Assembly (NCBI GenBank): GCA_045120135.1 | Contig: JBGVEN010000010.1 | Location: 261,461 to 325,460, forward strand | Length of the DNA stretch: 64,000 nt | Origin: SIG440 sp045120135 | GTDB lineage: Bacteria > Bacillota > Clostridia > Monoglobales > Monoglobaceae | Direction of reading: 5' to 3' | In this document: positions 42,395 through 51,994 of the stretch, in pieces | Position numbering within the stretch: the first letter of the stretch is position 1 | Layout of the letters: each line of letters begins with the position of its first letter | Translations under genes and position numbers: made by a program | The notes under the pieces: generated by a model | Database searches by the model: none | The model's input: only the letters and a program-made list of their open reading frames with translations | Told to the model about the DNA's origin: nothing

Positions 42395-45300
42395 TTATTT
42401 CTTTTTATCCTTTCTTGGAGTTCTTCTTGCATCACCTTTTTCACCGCCAGCATCTCTTTGTTTTCTTGCTTGTCCCGCTTCGTGTTTTCCTTTGGTACTC
42501 GGTCTCGAACCTTTAGTATGTTCTTTATAATACATAATTCCAGCACCAACGACAGCAGTAACACCAGCAATTATGTACGGAGCCGCCTTATATAACAGTG
42601 CGGCACCTGCCGATGCTGTAAGGGCAACTTTTCCAGTAGGATCAACATACTTAATCGGATTATTTCTACAATATACATATCTGTTCATATCAAGAGGATT
42701 AGATATTTCACCCTCTTCGATATCAAAACTTGTAAATCGACCGATTTGTGGATTGTAATATCTTGCACGAAGATAAATCATATCAAGCTCGTCATCGTAA
42801 TATTCTCCGGCGTATTTTATTGGATTGTCAACAGTTTCAGTTTCGTTGCGAATTTCACCCCAAGGGGTATATTCGTAAGTATTAACTACTGTTCCTGATT
42901 CATTTACAAGACCTACAACATCTCCATGTGCATTATAGATGTAATAATACCAACTACCATTTTCTTTTCTTGCAAGAGGCTGATGTCCCCACAGAACCTC
43001 ATCTGTTATTGCTCCTGTACTATCCGTTTCAGCAACAACATTGTTATTAATGTCAATAATGTACTGTTTGTCATTCTTTTGAGTTCTGATACCGTTTGCA
43101 TCGTACTTATATGTATAGGTATCAATTCCATCCGAATAGCCTGACATTCTATCCCATTCATCATAGGTATATGTTTTGTCATTATGTGTAACAACTGCTC
43201 CGGTTGCATTATAGGTAAATGTGTCTGTAACCTGACCATTCAACTTAATTTCTTTAAGCTGATATTTTGTATCATACACATAGTCTTTTACATCACCATT
43301 TGAATATGTTTCTTTTGTTCTGTTATTCAAAGCATCGTACTCATATGTTACTGACGAGCCATCGCTATATGTTACAGACAGAAGCCTGTCCAAACTATCG
43401 TAGGTATATGTTGTCTCTGCACCATTTCTTGTTTCTGAAACAACATTGCCATTTGCATCGTATTCATACAACAAGGTATTTATTGTAGTTGTGCCTTTAG
43501 TTGTAGTCATGCTTGTTACACGATTTATATTATCATAATTATAGGTTGTTTTCAAGCCATTCGGATAAGTTATTGACTTAACATAACCCGTATCATAATA
43601 ATCATAATCAAAGTTTTTGTTATCAGAAACGATAGTGTCAAGATTTCCATTTGCAGTATAAGTATAATTTTCAAGTCTTTCAGATGGCATTAAGCCCTGA
43701 ACAACCTTGCCTATACTGTTATACCCATAGCTTATATAATGTGCCTCGTTTTGCAACTTCACACTTATATCACCAAAATAGTTATGTCCATAACGAATTG
43801 TCGGTGTATTACCATCTGTTGATGCTGCAGCAATTTCTCCAAATTGGTCGTATCTTCTATGAATCTGACTTTCTCCACTTGTCAGTATAACAGGATGGTC
43901 AAGTTCGTCATAGATAAACGAGAATGAGTTCTCGCCTTCATTGATTTGCGTTGTTCTACCTTTGTTGTCTGCCACATATCCATCAGAATCAACCATTCGT
44001 CTATCATAGTTGAAAAACCTCATTCTCATATCTCCTTTTTCATTACGATATGAGATTCTCGCTGATCTTTCATCTCCCTCGTCATCATATATTTTCTCGA
44101 AGGTTGGTGTATTAAAGGTTGAATAAGTTGATGTTGCTTTTACTCCATTTGGCAACACCGTTTCTCTCAAGCGATTCGCTGCATCATAGAGGTATGTTGT
44201 ATTGTTACCCTTTGGATTTGAGTATGAAATCACATTATTGTTTAAATCATACTCATATACTTCTGTTAAAGTTTCTGATGCAGAATTGCTTGGATATGCT
44301 GTTTGTGTGATAACATTTCCATGGTTATCAAAGACCTGCGTTAAAAGCAATCTATCAGCACTTTCTGTTGCTCCATCGAGTTTCAATGTTGAAGTGTTTG
44401 CAACTGAATCATAACTGTACTGATATACATTGCTTTCACTGTCGGTTACACTGACAGGTCTGTCAAATCCATCATATGAATATAAAGCGACATTTCCAAT
44501 GCTATCTACAGTTTTTATAAGTCGGTCATAGTTATCGTGGTAATATTTTGTGGCAGGTCGTATATAAATCATACTTGCATCGCCATCTTTAAAATATCCC
44601 TGCTGATTAACTTTTAGATTTCCAACAGCATCGTAAAGGTTCGCTTCATATCCGTATGGTACCGCAGCACTTTCATCTGTATACCAAATGTATTTGTAGA
44701 TTTTCTCTGCGGAATATACAGGATTCCCCTCTGAATAACCTTCAAACAATGCATTCTTTTGATATGTGTGTTTTTCAACTGTGAAAAATGTTCTTCCATC
44801 AAGATATTGTGTAAGTGGCGAAACTATCTGATCTACTTTTCCGTCGGAGTAATATGTATAATCCGTGTACGAAGCATCAGGAAGAACTTCTCTCAATACA
44901 TCACCGGTTATGTAATCATAAGCATATCCGGTCTGCGAATTACCATCTTCATATTGCTGTGTGATTAATGTTGGATATAAGCCATAATTATCGTATGAAT
45001 ATGTGGTTACAGCATCCCCGCCCATAAGATTGTGGAATCTCATAGGATCATCCTGAGTTGTTTTGGTTAAAAGACCGGGATATGTCGCATTTTCATAATA
45101 ATATTGAATCTTTTCTCCAACAGCATTTTTACTTTCTGTTAAAACACCATTTGTTCCGTAGGTATATGTTTCACTCACCTGCGGTTCATCGACATTATTA
45201 TAAAAGCGTTTTTCGGTAACAAGATGATACGTATCGTTATAACTATATGATGTTGTGTATTTTTCAACCAGAGACTCGTTGTTTTTTATACTTGCATCAA

Positions 45301-47677
45301 TCTCTTTTGTCTCTGATGCCAATCCACCCCAATCATTATACGAATACAGCAGATAGGTTTCTTTTGAGTTCCCACCTTCTGTAACTGTGTTTTTGATTTG
45401 AGTTGGAGAGTTTTTAAAGGTACTGTGGTTCGTGTAATCAGATGTAATTGTTACGCCGCCTGAACTGCTCGACTGCTTAACAACTGCACAGTTACTAAAA
45501 GTGATAGACTCTGTTGCCTTACCAGCTTTGGTAACTGTCCACAGTTCATTCAATGTTGTTTCATCATCAAAGTTATAATTTGGATAACCTGTTTCATTAT
45601 TAAATGAATTTCCATTGTATGTTCCGCCATAGGTGTAGTTTACAACACCAACTTCGCCTGTGAATACACCTGTAGTAGAACCTGCCGGAGCATACATATA
45701 TTTATCGTATTTTTTCTTTACTCTCAATGTGTCATAATATCCGTCATCGCCAAGATGCTTACGAACAGTTTCATATTCATATATTTTTATTCTATCCTTA
45801 TAGTGAATACTGTTCAATACAGGCTTATTATGAGGCTTATCATTGCTCGACTGTGTTTTTGTGTCATATCTCATGTATAGCGGAAGCCATGTTTGATTTC
45901 CTGTTGAATCAATAGTTGAACCTCCGTCATATGTATAATACACTTTCACCCCATCTTCGCCTTCAGTGTCACTGTTGGCGAGATACCAATATAATCTCTG
46001 TTCAGCATGATCCTGATATGCCATAGTATACTCTATTTTAGTCTTATTGTATGTAAGAACTCTGTTTGAAGAACTATCAGGAGATGATACTGTTAATGTA
46101 ACTGCTCCTGCCTCATTCAACGAATCTATGCCACCAGTATAGTTAAATGTAACTGTTCTTCCCACCGAATCGGTTATCTTTGAAATAAGAGGTTTGGGTT
46201 CATCAAGACTAACAGTATCAATATACATATATTTTGCATATTCGGGTGTTATTTTAATTTGGATATACCTGATTGCACTTGACATTGCAAATTGGTCAGT
46301 AAAATCAACCCAATTCTCTGTATCATAGTCTGTAATCCATATTGTTTCAGAATCTTCGATGTTATAGGCTGTATCATAACCTATTATTTCAACCTTTATG
46401 TCATCGCCGTACTGGCTCTTGAATCTCATACCGAAATCATAGTATGTCAAAGGTTTAATCTGAATCGGTTGCGACAATATATAACTGTCGCCATTCTCGT
46501 TATTTCGTCTGAAATACATTACATATCCGTCATTACTTCCAATGTCTGTCTCTTCCAACTGTATTGCATCATATGTACCATTAGAAGCAGTAGATGTAAA
46601 CCACATATCCTCATCAAATTCGTCACCATCTATTTCTATTTCGCGATACGCAAAGTTACCTTGCGGAACACGGTTTGTTATAGAGTGAAGTTCATGTTCA
46701 AATTTGATTGTATTTCCAAATCTATCGACAATACCGATAAGCCTGCCATCTTCTGCAAAGTATTGCTTTGTTTTATCTGCATCGGTTAAAGAATAATACG
46801 ATGTAACTTGTCCGTTAGAATAACTTTTATCGTTTCTGTTGAACTGAATATCTTTATTATAGTAGCCTTTGAGGTTACTATCAGTTGTATCAGATGTGAA
46901 TTGAACTTGATATACTTCACCATTTCCTGAGTGATAATATAATTCAGTTTCTTCATCATAATAATATGTATCTACTACTTCTTGAGGAATATATTCAGTT
47001 TCAACCTGCACAGATGGGAAACTAAAACTCCATCCCATACCTAAATTATATCTGTCAATCTGATATGTAGAATAATCATTGACAAGCTTATTAGTTAAAT
47101 ATCCATTACTGTTTGGTAAAATCATCAGGCTTGCATTTCCAACTGAAGAAGCAACTGATTGATATGTCCTACCTATACGCAAATCTAGTCCGTTTCTTCC
47201 ATCAAGAACGAGATCTTCAAAATTTAATGTGAGTTCACCGGAGTAATCTGATATATTTTCTTCCAAGAAACTGTTATACGAAAATTTCGGTTCATTTGCA
47301 CCATTACCAATTTTAGGTGCAGTTATTGTATTGAAACTCGTTAGTAGATTTGCGTTAAATACAAAATTTGTTGAAGTAATTGCCGGAATAGCAGAGCGCG
47401 TTTTCTCAACTTCTAAAGCCGCCTTTGCAGCATTATTTGTACCATACGCCAATTGTTCTTTATTTGTAATAATATCAGGTATATCAGGTTCTTTTACAGC
47501 AGATATACCTGACTGACTATCATCATTAAATGTTACTTCACTTATTTTTGTAATATCTTTCGCTGCTGAAGCTCCATAGGAAGTTATATCACCATGTTCG
47601 ACTTCTGCAGCAAAGGACACATTGACCATTGACATAAGCATCGTAAAAACCAAAACCATAGAAATTATCTTTTTCAT
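42395..47677 (-). CDS. Secreted RHS/YD-repeat polymorphic toxin
   Basis: A 1760-residue secreted protein of the WapA/RHS type. Residues 1-25 are a signal peptide (MKKIISMVLVFTMLMSMVNV...FAAE). After a beta-rich N-terminal part containing a carbohydrate-binding-like region, many YD repeats follow (e.g. YDAVGNL, YDSLDRLLSVTYSDGSSV). The conserved RHS core end GRFTSFD...NRYVYCRNNPIKYVDPTG is at about residue 1660. A hydrophobic segment (AAPYIIAGVTAVVGAGIMYY) then leads to a short, very basic tip of about 40 residues (KGKHEAGQARKQRDAGGEKG...). The start is ATG 47677 after AAGGAG; an in-frame ATG 6 bp upstream abuts that site. Contact-dependent killing of neighbours is the family role. Confidence 0.9.
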   Translation of the reverse strand: MKKIISMVLVFTMLMSMVNVSFAAEVEHGDITSYGASAAKDITKISEVTFNDDSQSGISAVKEPDIPDIITNKEQLAYGTNNAAKAALEVEKTRSAIPAITSTNFVFNANLLTSFNTITAPKIGNGANEPKFSYNSFLEENISDYSGELTLNFEDLVLDGRNGLDLRIGRTYQSVASSVGNASLMILPNSNGYLTNKLVNDYSTYQIDRYNLGMGWSFSFPSVQVETEYIPQEVVDTYYYDEETELYYHSGNGEVYQVQFTSDTTDSNLKGYYNKDIQFNRNDKSYSNGQVTSYYSLTDADKTKQYFAEDGRLIGIVDRFGNTIKFEHELHSITNRVPQGNFAYREIEIDGDEFDEDMWFTSTASNGTYDAIQLEETDIGSNDGYVMYFRRNNENGDSYILSQPIQIKPLTYYDFGMRFKSQYGDDIKVEIIGYDTAYNIEDSETIWITDYDTENWVDFTDQFAMSSAIRYIQIKITPEYAKYMYIDTVSLDEPKPLISKITDSVGRTVTFNYTGGIDSLNEAGAVTLTVSSPDSSSNRVLTYNKTKIEYTMAYQDHAEQRLYWYLANSDTEGEDGVKVYYTYDGGSTIDSTGNQTWLPLYMRYDTKTQSSNDKPHNKPVLNSIHYKDRIKIYEYETVRKHLGDDGYYDTLRVKKKYDKYMYAPAGSTTGVFTGEVGVVNYTYGGTYNGNSFNNETGYPNYNFDDETTLNELWTVTKAGKATESITFSNCAVVKQSSSSGGVTITSDYTNHSTFKNSPTQIKNTVTEGGNSKETYLLYSYNDWGGLASETKEIDASIKNNESLVEKYTTSYSYNDTYHLVTEKRFYNNVDEPQVSETYTYGTNGVLTESKNAVGEKIQYYYENATYPGLLTKTTQDDPMRFHNLMGGDAVTTYSYDNYGLYPTLITQQYEDGNSQTGYAYDYITGDVLREVLPDASYTDYTYYSDGKVDQIVSPLTQYLDGRTFFTVEKHTYQKNALFEGYSEGNPVYSAEKIYKYIWYTDESAAVPYGYEANLYDAVGNLKVNQQGYFKDGDASMIYIRPATKYYHDNYDRLIKTVDSIGNVALYSYDGFDRPVSVTDSESNVYQYSYDSVANTSTLKLDGATESADRLLLTQVFDNHGNVITQTAYPSNSASETLTEVYEYDLNNNVISYSNPKGNNTTYLYDAANRLRETVLPNGVKATSTYSTFNTPTFEKIYDDEGDERSARISYRNEKGDMRMRFFNYDRRMVDSDGYVADNKGRTTQINEGENSFSFIYDELDHPVILTSGESQIHRRYDQFGEIAAASTDGNTPTIRYGHNYFGDISVKLQNEAHYISYGYNSIGKVVQGLMPSERLENYTYTANGNLDTIVSDNKNFDYDYYDTGYVKSITYPNGLKTTYNYDNINRVTSMTTTKGTTTINTLLYEYDANGNVVSETRNGAETTYTYDSLDRLLSVTYSDGSSVTYEYDALNNRTKETYSNGDVKDYVYDTKYQLKEIKLNGQVTDTFTYNATGAVVTHNDKTYTYDEWDRMSGYSDGIDTYTYKYDANGIRTQKNDKQYIIDINNNVVAETDSTGAITDEVLWGHQPLARKENGSWYYYIYNAHGDVVGLVNESGTVVNTYEYTPWGEIRNETETVDNPIKYAGEYYDDELDMIYLRARYYNPQIGRFTSFDIEEGEISNPLDMNRYVYCRNNPIKYVDPTGKVALTASAGAALLYKAAPYIIAGVTAVVGAGIMYYKEHTKGSRPSTKGKHEAGQARKQRDAGGEKGDARRTPRKDKKK

Positions 47678-47728
47678 ACACATTCTCCTTTGCCACATTT
47701 AATCGTTTTATCAAATTGAAATTAAAAA

Positions 47729-47776
47729 GGCATAAGCAGTCAGCAGCCTTCTTTGACTGCCATTCCTACTTATGCC
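47729..47776 (-). terminator. Leader terminator of the RHS gene
   Basis: Outer stem GGCATAAG / CTTATGCC, inner stem GCAGTCA / TGACTGC, then TTTTTAAT on the minus strand, 52 bp before the RHS start. Confidence 0.85.
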
Positions 47777-47798
47777 GTAAATAAACTGGTTCCCTCAT
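47766..47798 (-). CDS. 10-codon leader peptide of the RHS gene
   Basis: ATG 47798 behind a strong TAGGAGG encodes MREPVYLRHK and a TAG. Its last codons (cGG CAT AAG) are the 5' arm of the terminator at 47729-47776. A ribosome reaching the stop would cover this arm and prevent the terminator, so translation of the leader should allow RHS expression. The arrangement is seen directly; the regulatory consequence is inference. Confidence 0.65.
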   Translation of the reverse strand: MREPVYLRHK

Positions 47799-47865
47799 AA
47801 AGATGCCTCCTATTCACCTGTAACAGTTCTTATACCTACAACCACCTTTTAAAAAACTTTGTTTT

Positions 47866-47894
47866 ATTATAACATAAATCTATCCTTTTTTCAA
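47866..47894 (-). promoter_or_regulatory. Promoter of the RHS gene
   Basis: Minus strand TTGAAA (47889-47894), 17-bp spacer, TATAAT (47866-47871). It gives a leader of about 180 nt containing the leader peptide and terminator. Confidence 0.85.
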
Positions 47895-47940
47895 CATATC
47901 TGGTAAAAAATACATATTTTATTACATATTTACAAGAAAA

Positions 47941-47967
47941 GGGACCTGTGCGCTATGCACAAGTCCC
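47941..47967 (-). terminator. Terminator at the end of the element's DNA-processing operon
   Basis: 11-bp stem GGGACCTGTGC / GCACAAGTCCC (one G-U), followed by TTTTCTTG on the minus strand, just after the 47975 gene. Confidence 0.88.
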
Positions 47968-47974
47968 AAAGTCA

Positions 47975-48307
47975 TTATAGATTATTAATTTTTTCAAGAA
48001 GTTCTTCCTTGGTACAATCAAAAGGAAGCTCAAACCAACGATAAAGTTTTTCTTGCTCTGCCCTGCCATCTTTCATAACGATATTAACGACTTCTACCAG
48101 AACAACAATATGGTCATTTTCCATAACCTCACTGATATCGTCAAGTGCAAAACTCCAAAAAGCACCTTCTCCAAACTCTTTGTCCATAATTTTTTCAACT
48201 TCTTCAAGTTGATTATCGGCCTTTAAGCAATAATAATTGTTTGTAACAAGTTCTAAATATTGCTGTGCCGTAAGTAATCCATTATATTTTATTACATCTT
48301 TTGTCAT
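47975..48307 (-). CDS. Hypothetical protein, last gene of the element operon
   Basis: 110 residues, acidic, no membrane segment. I do not recognise it. It has a start TKDVIKYNGLLTAQQYLELV, a hydrophobic strand region (HIVVLVEVVNIVM) and ends in a charged helix. Ribosome site GGAGGG. It probably shares the long transcript running from 63.7 kb. Confidence 0.65.
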   Translation of the reverse strand: MTKDVIKYNGLLTAQQYLELVTNNYYCLKADNQLEEVEKIMDKEFGEGAFWSFALDDISEVMENDHIVVLVEVVNIVMKDGRAEQEKLYRWFELPFDCTKEELLEKINNL

Positions 48308-48325
48308 ACTTTTCCCTCCTATGTA

Positions 48326-48526
48326 TTACGCGATAACATAATCACAATCAAAATGAATGTCATCAATTTTTCCATTTGCTTTCTTGATTTCAAATGAACC
48401 TCTGAATTTGGAATCACTACAGTATTCTCTTGCAAGGTCTGCAGCTTCATCTTCATCAAATGCACATATTAAAATCGTGAAATTCTCTATTTCGTTGTAT
48501 CCAACAAATAAGTTTGTAAATCTCAT
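48326..48526 (-). CDS. Small hypothetical element protein
   Basis: 66 residues, acidic, short beta/alpha pattern (NFTILICAFDEDEAADLARE). It resembles small DpnD/PcfM-like proteins of mobile elements only loosely. Function unknown. It lies 8 bp after the zinc-binding protein gene. Confidence 0.55.
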   Translation of the reverse strand: MRFTNLFVGYNEIENFTILICAFDEDEAADLAREYCSDSKFRGSFEIKKANGKIDDIHFDCDYVIA

Positions 48527-48534
48527 AATTCCTC

Positions 48535-48996
48535 CTAAAATGGTAAATCGTCTTCCTTGAAAAACTCATTATTCAATAGTTTTAGTAAAGTATCCTTTGT
48601 GCCATGTTTTTTTGCATACCTACTAACTGCAGGGATTGCATAGTCGGCATACTCCTGACAAACTTCACATTCAAAGCTTTTTCCAACACATCCATCACCA
48701 CGACGGTATGTAACTGGCATATACGAAAGATATCCGCATCCGCATTGAGCACAATGTCTGTACTTACCGGACATAATCTTTTCATAAAAGTCTAAAGCCT
48801 CGTCCTGTAATAGTTTAATAAGTTTCTTTAATTTGCGTCTGTAGAAAACGATTAAAAATTTTCCGTCGTCGTTTTCAAAGTACAACGGAGCAATTTTCTT
48901 TTGGTTTTCTACAACTACTTTCATAAAACTGTGATACTTGTCAAACCGTTCTACCTTAGGATTGTAAAAAGCACATATGATTTCATTTTTTCTCAT
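48535..48996 (-). CDS. Hypothetical zinc-binding element protein
   Basis: 153 residues. HCAQCGCGYLSYMP, then KSFECEVCQEYADYA (about 88-120) provide two CxxC pairs that should bind zinc. The N-terminal half is basic and helical (FYRRKLKKLIKLLQDEALDF). The start is set at ATG 48996 because AGGAGG lies between it and the upstream TTG at 49014. A nucleic-acid-binding role is plausible but unproven. Confidence 0.6.
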   Translation of the reverse strand: MRKNEIICAFYNPKVERFDKYHSFMKVVVENQKKIAPLYFENDDGKFLIVFYRRKLKKLIKLLQDEALDFYEKIMSGKYRHCAQCGCGYLSYMPVTYRRGDGCVGKSFECEVCQEYADYAIPAVSRYAKKHGTKDTLLKLLNNEFFKEDDLPF

Positions 48997-49010
48997 AACG
49001 TCCTCCTGAA

Positions 49011-49571
49011 TCAAGTATTGTAGCCTGATGCATACAATTCTCCGAGTCTTTCTTCCCAGTTGATATCGTCCTTCAGAAATCCTTTAACAGCTTCCTTAAT
49101 TCTAAGCGATGCCATGTACTTATCTGCTGGAATATCTGCATCTTTCATGTCCCATACACAAGGTACATAAAAACAAACCATTAGGCATTCGTCTTCAATG
49201 TCCTTATGTGGTTTGTCCTCATCATCGAAAAGAAATTCTCCGACAATATCGGTATGATATGAAGCATAAACGCTATCGTTTTGAAAATGAGTTTCCTCAC
49301 TGTCATCAACGACAATATCATGTAAAAGCACCGGATTTAACGCATGAATAACTATACTCTGCAATGTTCTTTCATCAGGAGTTATCTCCAGTTCCTTACA
49401 GATGTGGTCAAAGTCTTTATCGCTTACCTTGTTATTTTTAATGTCTTGGGCAAGTTTTTCAGAAAGTTCTATTTCATAGCTGTCAAATAAATACTTTATT
49501 GTTTTGTAGGGATCAAAGTCCTCTCTTGTAAACATTGCGCCTTGCTGATATATTCCATATTCTCTTACCAT
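49011..49571 (-). CDS. Hypothetical element protein
   Basis: 186 residues, strongly acidic, no signal or membrane segment, start at ATG 49571 after AAGGAGG. It opens VREYGIYQQGAMFTREDFDP. No family recognised. It lies within the co-directional block of unknown genes between the primase-like gene and the RHS gene, 13 bp after its upstream neighbour. Confidence 0.6.
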   Translation of the reverse strand: MVREYGIYQQGAMFTREDFDPYKTIKYLFDSYEIELSEKLAQDIKNNKVSDKDFDHICKELEITPDERTLQSIVIHALNPVLLHDIVVDDSEETHFQNDSVYASYHTDIVGEFLFDDEDKPHKDIEDECLMVCFYVPCVWDMKDADIPADKYMASLRIKEAVKGFLKDDINWEERLGELYASGYNT

Positions 49572-49584
49572 AAATAATTCCTCC

Positions 49585-50739
49585 TTAAACGTGACAATCC
49601 ACACCGATAATTACAGTATCGTCAGGTATGGATTCTATGTATTCATCAAGTTTTCTTCTCCAAGCAATTCTGTTTTTACGTTTTTGCTTGTTAATTCTTT
49701 TCCTTGTTGTCGAATCTCTCCAAACATATTCTTCCTCATGGTATCCCTCATCATCCAAAAACCCAAATGTAATAGCCGGATACTTAAATGTATCTGAAAT
49801 ATTTCTTCTTTTTAAGAATGTTTCAAGTGTTTCTCCTTCTATATAGAGAATACCGTCATATCCAACAAGTTTATTATCGCACACTTTCCAGAAATTCCCC
49901 TCGGGAATTATTCCTGTTTTATATGCTTCTTCAAACTTATAGAATGCATTTTTTGCACACTCAATTTCCCATTCTCTCATTGCTTGCCATTCAATATCCT
50001 TTTTTCTGGCCGCAGCTACCCAAAAGTAACCTTCTGGAGCATCAATCTTTCTGTCAATATCGCCCCAGCTCCGCTCACCAATAGAATATTCCTTACAGCT
50101 TTCCTTTACCAAGAATCTTCTCGGCCATCTTCCTCCGATTACACACCAATCATAAAAAGCTTTTGGATTAAATGTATAACCATATCCGCCAAAATGCTCA
50201 TTGTATTTAAAACCGTTTCCGACTTCTGCAAATTCTTCAAAAGTCTTGTAAAGCTTTTTGTACGGATAATTAAGGATGGCTGTCATCTTCTTCGCCTTTT
50301 TAGAACGCTTATCATTCTTTAGCTGACCATAATGCCTCTGATATACCTTTCCGTCTTCATGTATAACGAACTTGTGGCGGAAGAACCAGTTATTTTCCGG
50401 TAAAATCCTTCCGTCAGGCAATTTAATACAGTTTGTACATTCTTCGTATTCCTGTCTCAGTTCTTCTGTCAGGTCCTCAAACTGAAGGAATTTTGGATTC
50501 GCTGTTTGCTCATTATACGGTTCCATCTTGTCATACATCAGTGCCATTACGCATCTTGCGAACTCTGTTCGAAGTCCGTTCAAATGACGCATATTAATAT
50601 CAGATAAAATGTTTCGTTTCTTTTTATTTTCTTTTTGCTTTTCTTTTAACAACTCGATTTGTTTCTCAATAAAAAGATCAGCAATCGGGTTTTCTTCTAA
50701 TTTTGGTACTTCTACCGCAACTAAGGTTTTAAAATGCAT
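49585..50739 (-). CDS. Hypothetical element protein
   Basis: 384 residues, no membrane segments, rich in aromatic residues and tryptophan (GGRWPRRFLVKE, GYFWVAAARKKDIEWQAMREWE). The first 60 residues are basic and helical. No known domain recognised. It starts after AGGAGG. Such long unknown proteins are common in the maintenance block of Clostridia integrative elements. Confidence 0.6.
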   Translation of the reverse strand: MHFKTLVAVEVPKLEENPIADLFIEKQIELLKEKQKENKKKRNILSDINMRHLNGLRTEFARCVMALMYDKMEPYNEQTANPKFLQFEDLTEELRQEYEECTNCIKLPDGRILPENNWFFRHKFVIHEDGKVYQRHYGQLKNDKRSKKAKKMTAILNYPYKKLYKTFEEFAEVGNGFKYNEHFGGYGYTFNPKAFYDWCVIGGRWPRRFLVKESCKEYSIGERSWGDIDRKIDAPEGYFWVAAARKKDIEWQAMREWEIECAKNAFYKFEEAYKTGIIPEGNFWKVCDNKLVGYDGILYIEGETLETFLKRRNISDTFKYPAITFGFLDDEGYHEEEYVWRDSTTRKRINKQKRKNRIAWRRKLDEYIESIPDDTVIIGVDCHV

Positions 50740-50751
50740 ACTTCATTCCTC

Positions 50752-51195
50752 CTATTCACCAATACAACGGTTAAAACATTTTAATTCTTTTTTGATCTCT
50801 GCAACGATCATCTCAAGTTCAGAATCAGTCATTTTGTCAGACTTATCACCGTGATATCTTTTTATTATAGATTTCACTTCATCCTTGAAATAAAATTCAT
50901 CAGATGGCTCTAAGTCCAAAACCGACTTTTCCTGATTGATTATGCACTCCGCATCTTCTGCTGCAGTACAATTACTACAACCGTACTTTGCACATTGATC
51001 ACTACAAGAATCAATTGTTAATTCCATTCCGGGCAATGCGTCACACTTAAAGAAAACTTCATACATTCTTCTGTGTGTCATACGAACATCAACCGCGTGA
51101 CAATAATCAAGCAGTGATATTATCTTACCCAGTTCCAATTCACTGTATTTGTATTTTTTGTTTGCTCTTTCAAGCATTTCCTGATACTTGTCCAT
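50752..51195 (-). CDS. Hypothetical cysteine-rich element protein
   Basis: 147 residues. A cluster CSDQCAKYGCSNCTAAEDAEC (about 62-82) gives a likely metal-binding knot; the rest is helical and acidic. The start at ATG 51195 is preferred because the AGGAGA site touches the ATG at 51201. It overlaps the methylase-like gene by about 26 bp. Function unknown. Confidence 0.55.
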   Translation of the reverse strand: MDKYQEMLERANKKYKYSELELGKIISLLDYCHAVDVRMTHRRMYEVFFKCDALPGMELTIDSCSDQCAKYGCSNCTAAEDAECIINQEKSVLDLEPSDEFYFKDEVKSIIKRYHGDKSDKMTDSELEMIVAEIKKELKCFNRCIGE

Positions 51196-51994
51196 CTTCA
51201 TTCTCCTTTTTTTCTTTAATTCCGTATTTTAAAAATCCATACATCGGATCCATCATGCACTTCAGATTTTCATCGTCAACACAAAAGCCGTTAGCAAGTG
51301 TCATCGGTTCGCGCCAGATCCATCCGCCTATCATATAAACAGGTGTATAGAATCGTGCGTATTCCTGCATAGCAAGTGAATCGCCATGAACAACAACTGC
51401 AGGTATGCCGAGATACGATAATTGGATATACGCCATCTTTGCACATCTGATATCGTTATCACACGCGAGCACACACATATTCTGCGACGGGTTATAATGA
51501 TTCTTATACAGCGAATTTGCTGCAGCAATCACCATAACTCCGCTACCGCAAGTTGGTTCACAAAGTGTGACATGACCTTTCGTATCAATCTCACAACATT
51601 TTGGACCAAGCATCGCTTCGGCCATAAACTCTGCAATATGTATCGGGGTGAAAAACTGACCGTTTCTGGAATTGCTGAGGTTTAGACTATGAAATAGCTC
51701 TCCCAATAAATCGGTACTGTAAAGACTTTGCTCAAGTGCATTTACAACCATTGCATGAAGTTCTACAAACTTTTGAAGTTCTTCCTTACTGTATTTCTTA
51801 ATTGTTTCCATATAAAGTGCTTCGCGTTCTTCAAAATGCACTTTATCAACAGCATTACTCACCGCACAGGAAGCAATCGTAAGATAGTCATCAAAAATTG
51901 TCTGAATACCATGTCTGTATCCTATACTCTCAATCAATTTTACGATTTCTCTAACTCTCGTATCGTGACTTATGTAAGTTCCTTTTTTAGCCAT
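51170..51994 (-). CDS. N6-adenine DNA methylase-like protein, catalytic motif not seen
   Basis: 274 residues with the fold of type I-style N6 methylases: FFTPIHIAEFMAEAML (about 114-129), SAM-binding motif I CEPTCGSGVMVIAAA (about 145-159), and CDNDIRCAKMAYIQLSYLG (motif II region). The following strand gives VHGDSLAMQEY, but the expected NPPY/DPPY catalytic motif is absent; the corresponding place reads MIGGWIWREP. It may bind SAM or DNA without methylating. It overlaps the radical SAM gene by 8 bp. Confidence 0.75.
   Translation of the reverse strand: MAKKGTYISHDTRVREIVKLIESIGYRHGIQTIFDDYLTIASCAVSNAVDKVHFEEREALYMETIKKYSKEELQKFVELHAMVVNALEQSLYSTDLLGELFHSLNLSNSRNGQFFTPIHIAEFMAEAMLGPKCCEIDTKGHVTLCEPTCGSGVMVIAAANSLYKNHYNPSQNMCVLACDNDIRCAKMAYIQLSYLGIPAVVVHGDSLAMQEYARFYTPVYMIGGWIWREPMTLANGFCVDDENLKCMMDPMYGFLKYGIKEKKENEDGQVSGNA

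Noticed and set aside
42573..47516. Many plus-strand and alternate-frame ORFs opposite the RHS gene
   Set aside because: They are shadows of the repetitive RHS coding sequence, with low-complexity Tyr/Cys/His-rich translations and no ribosome sites.
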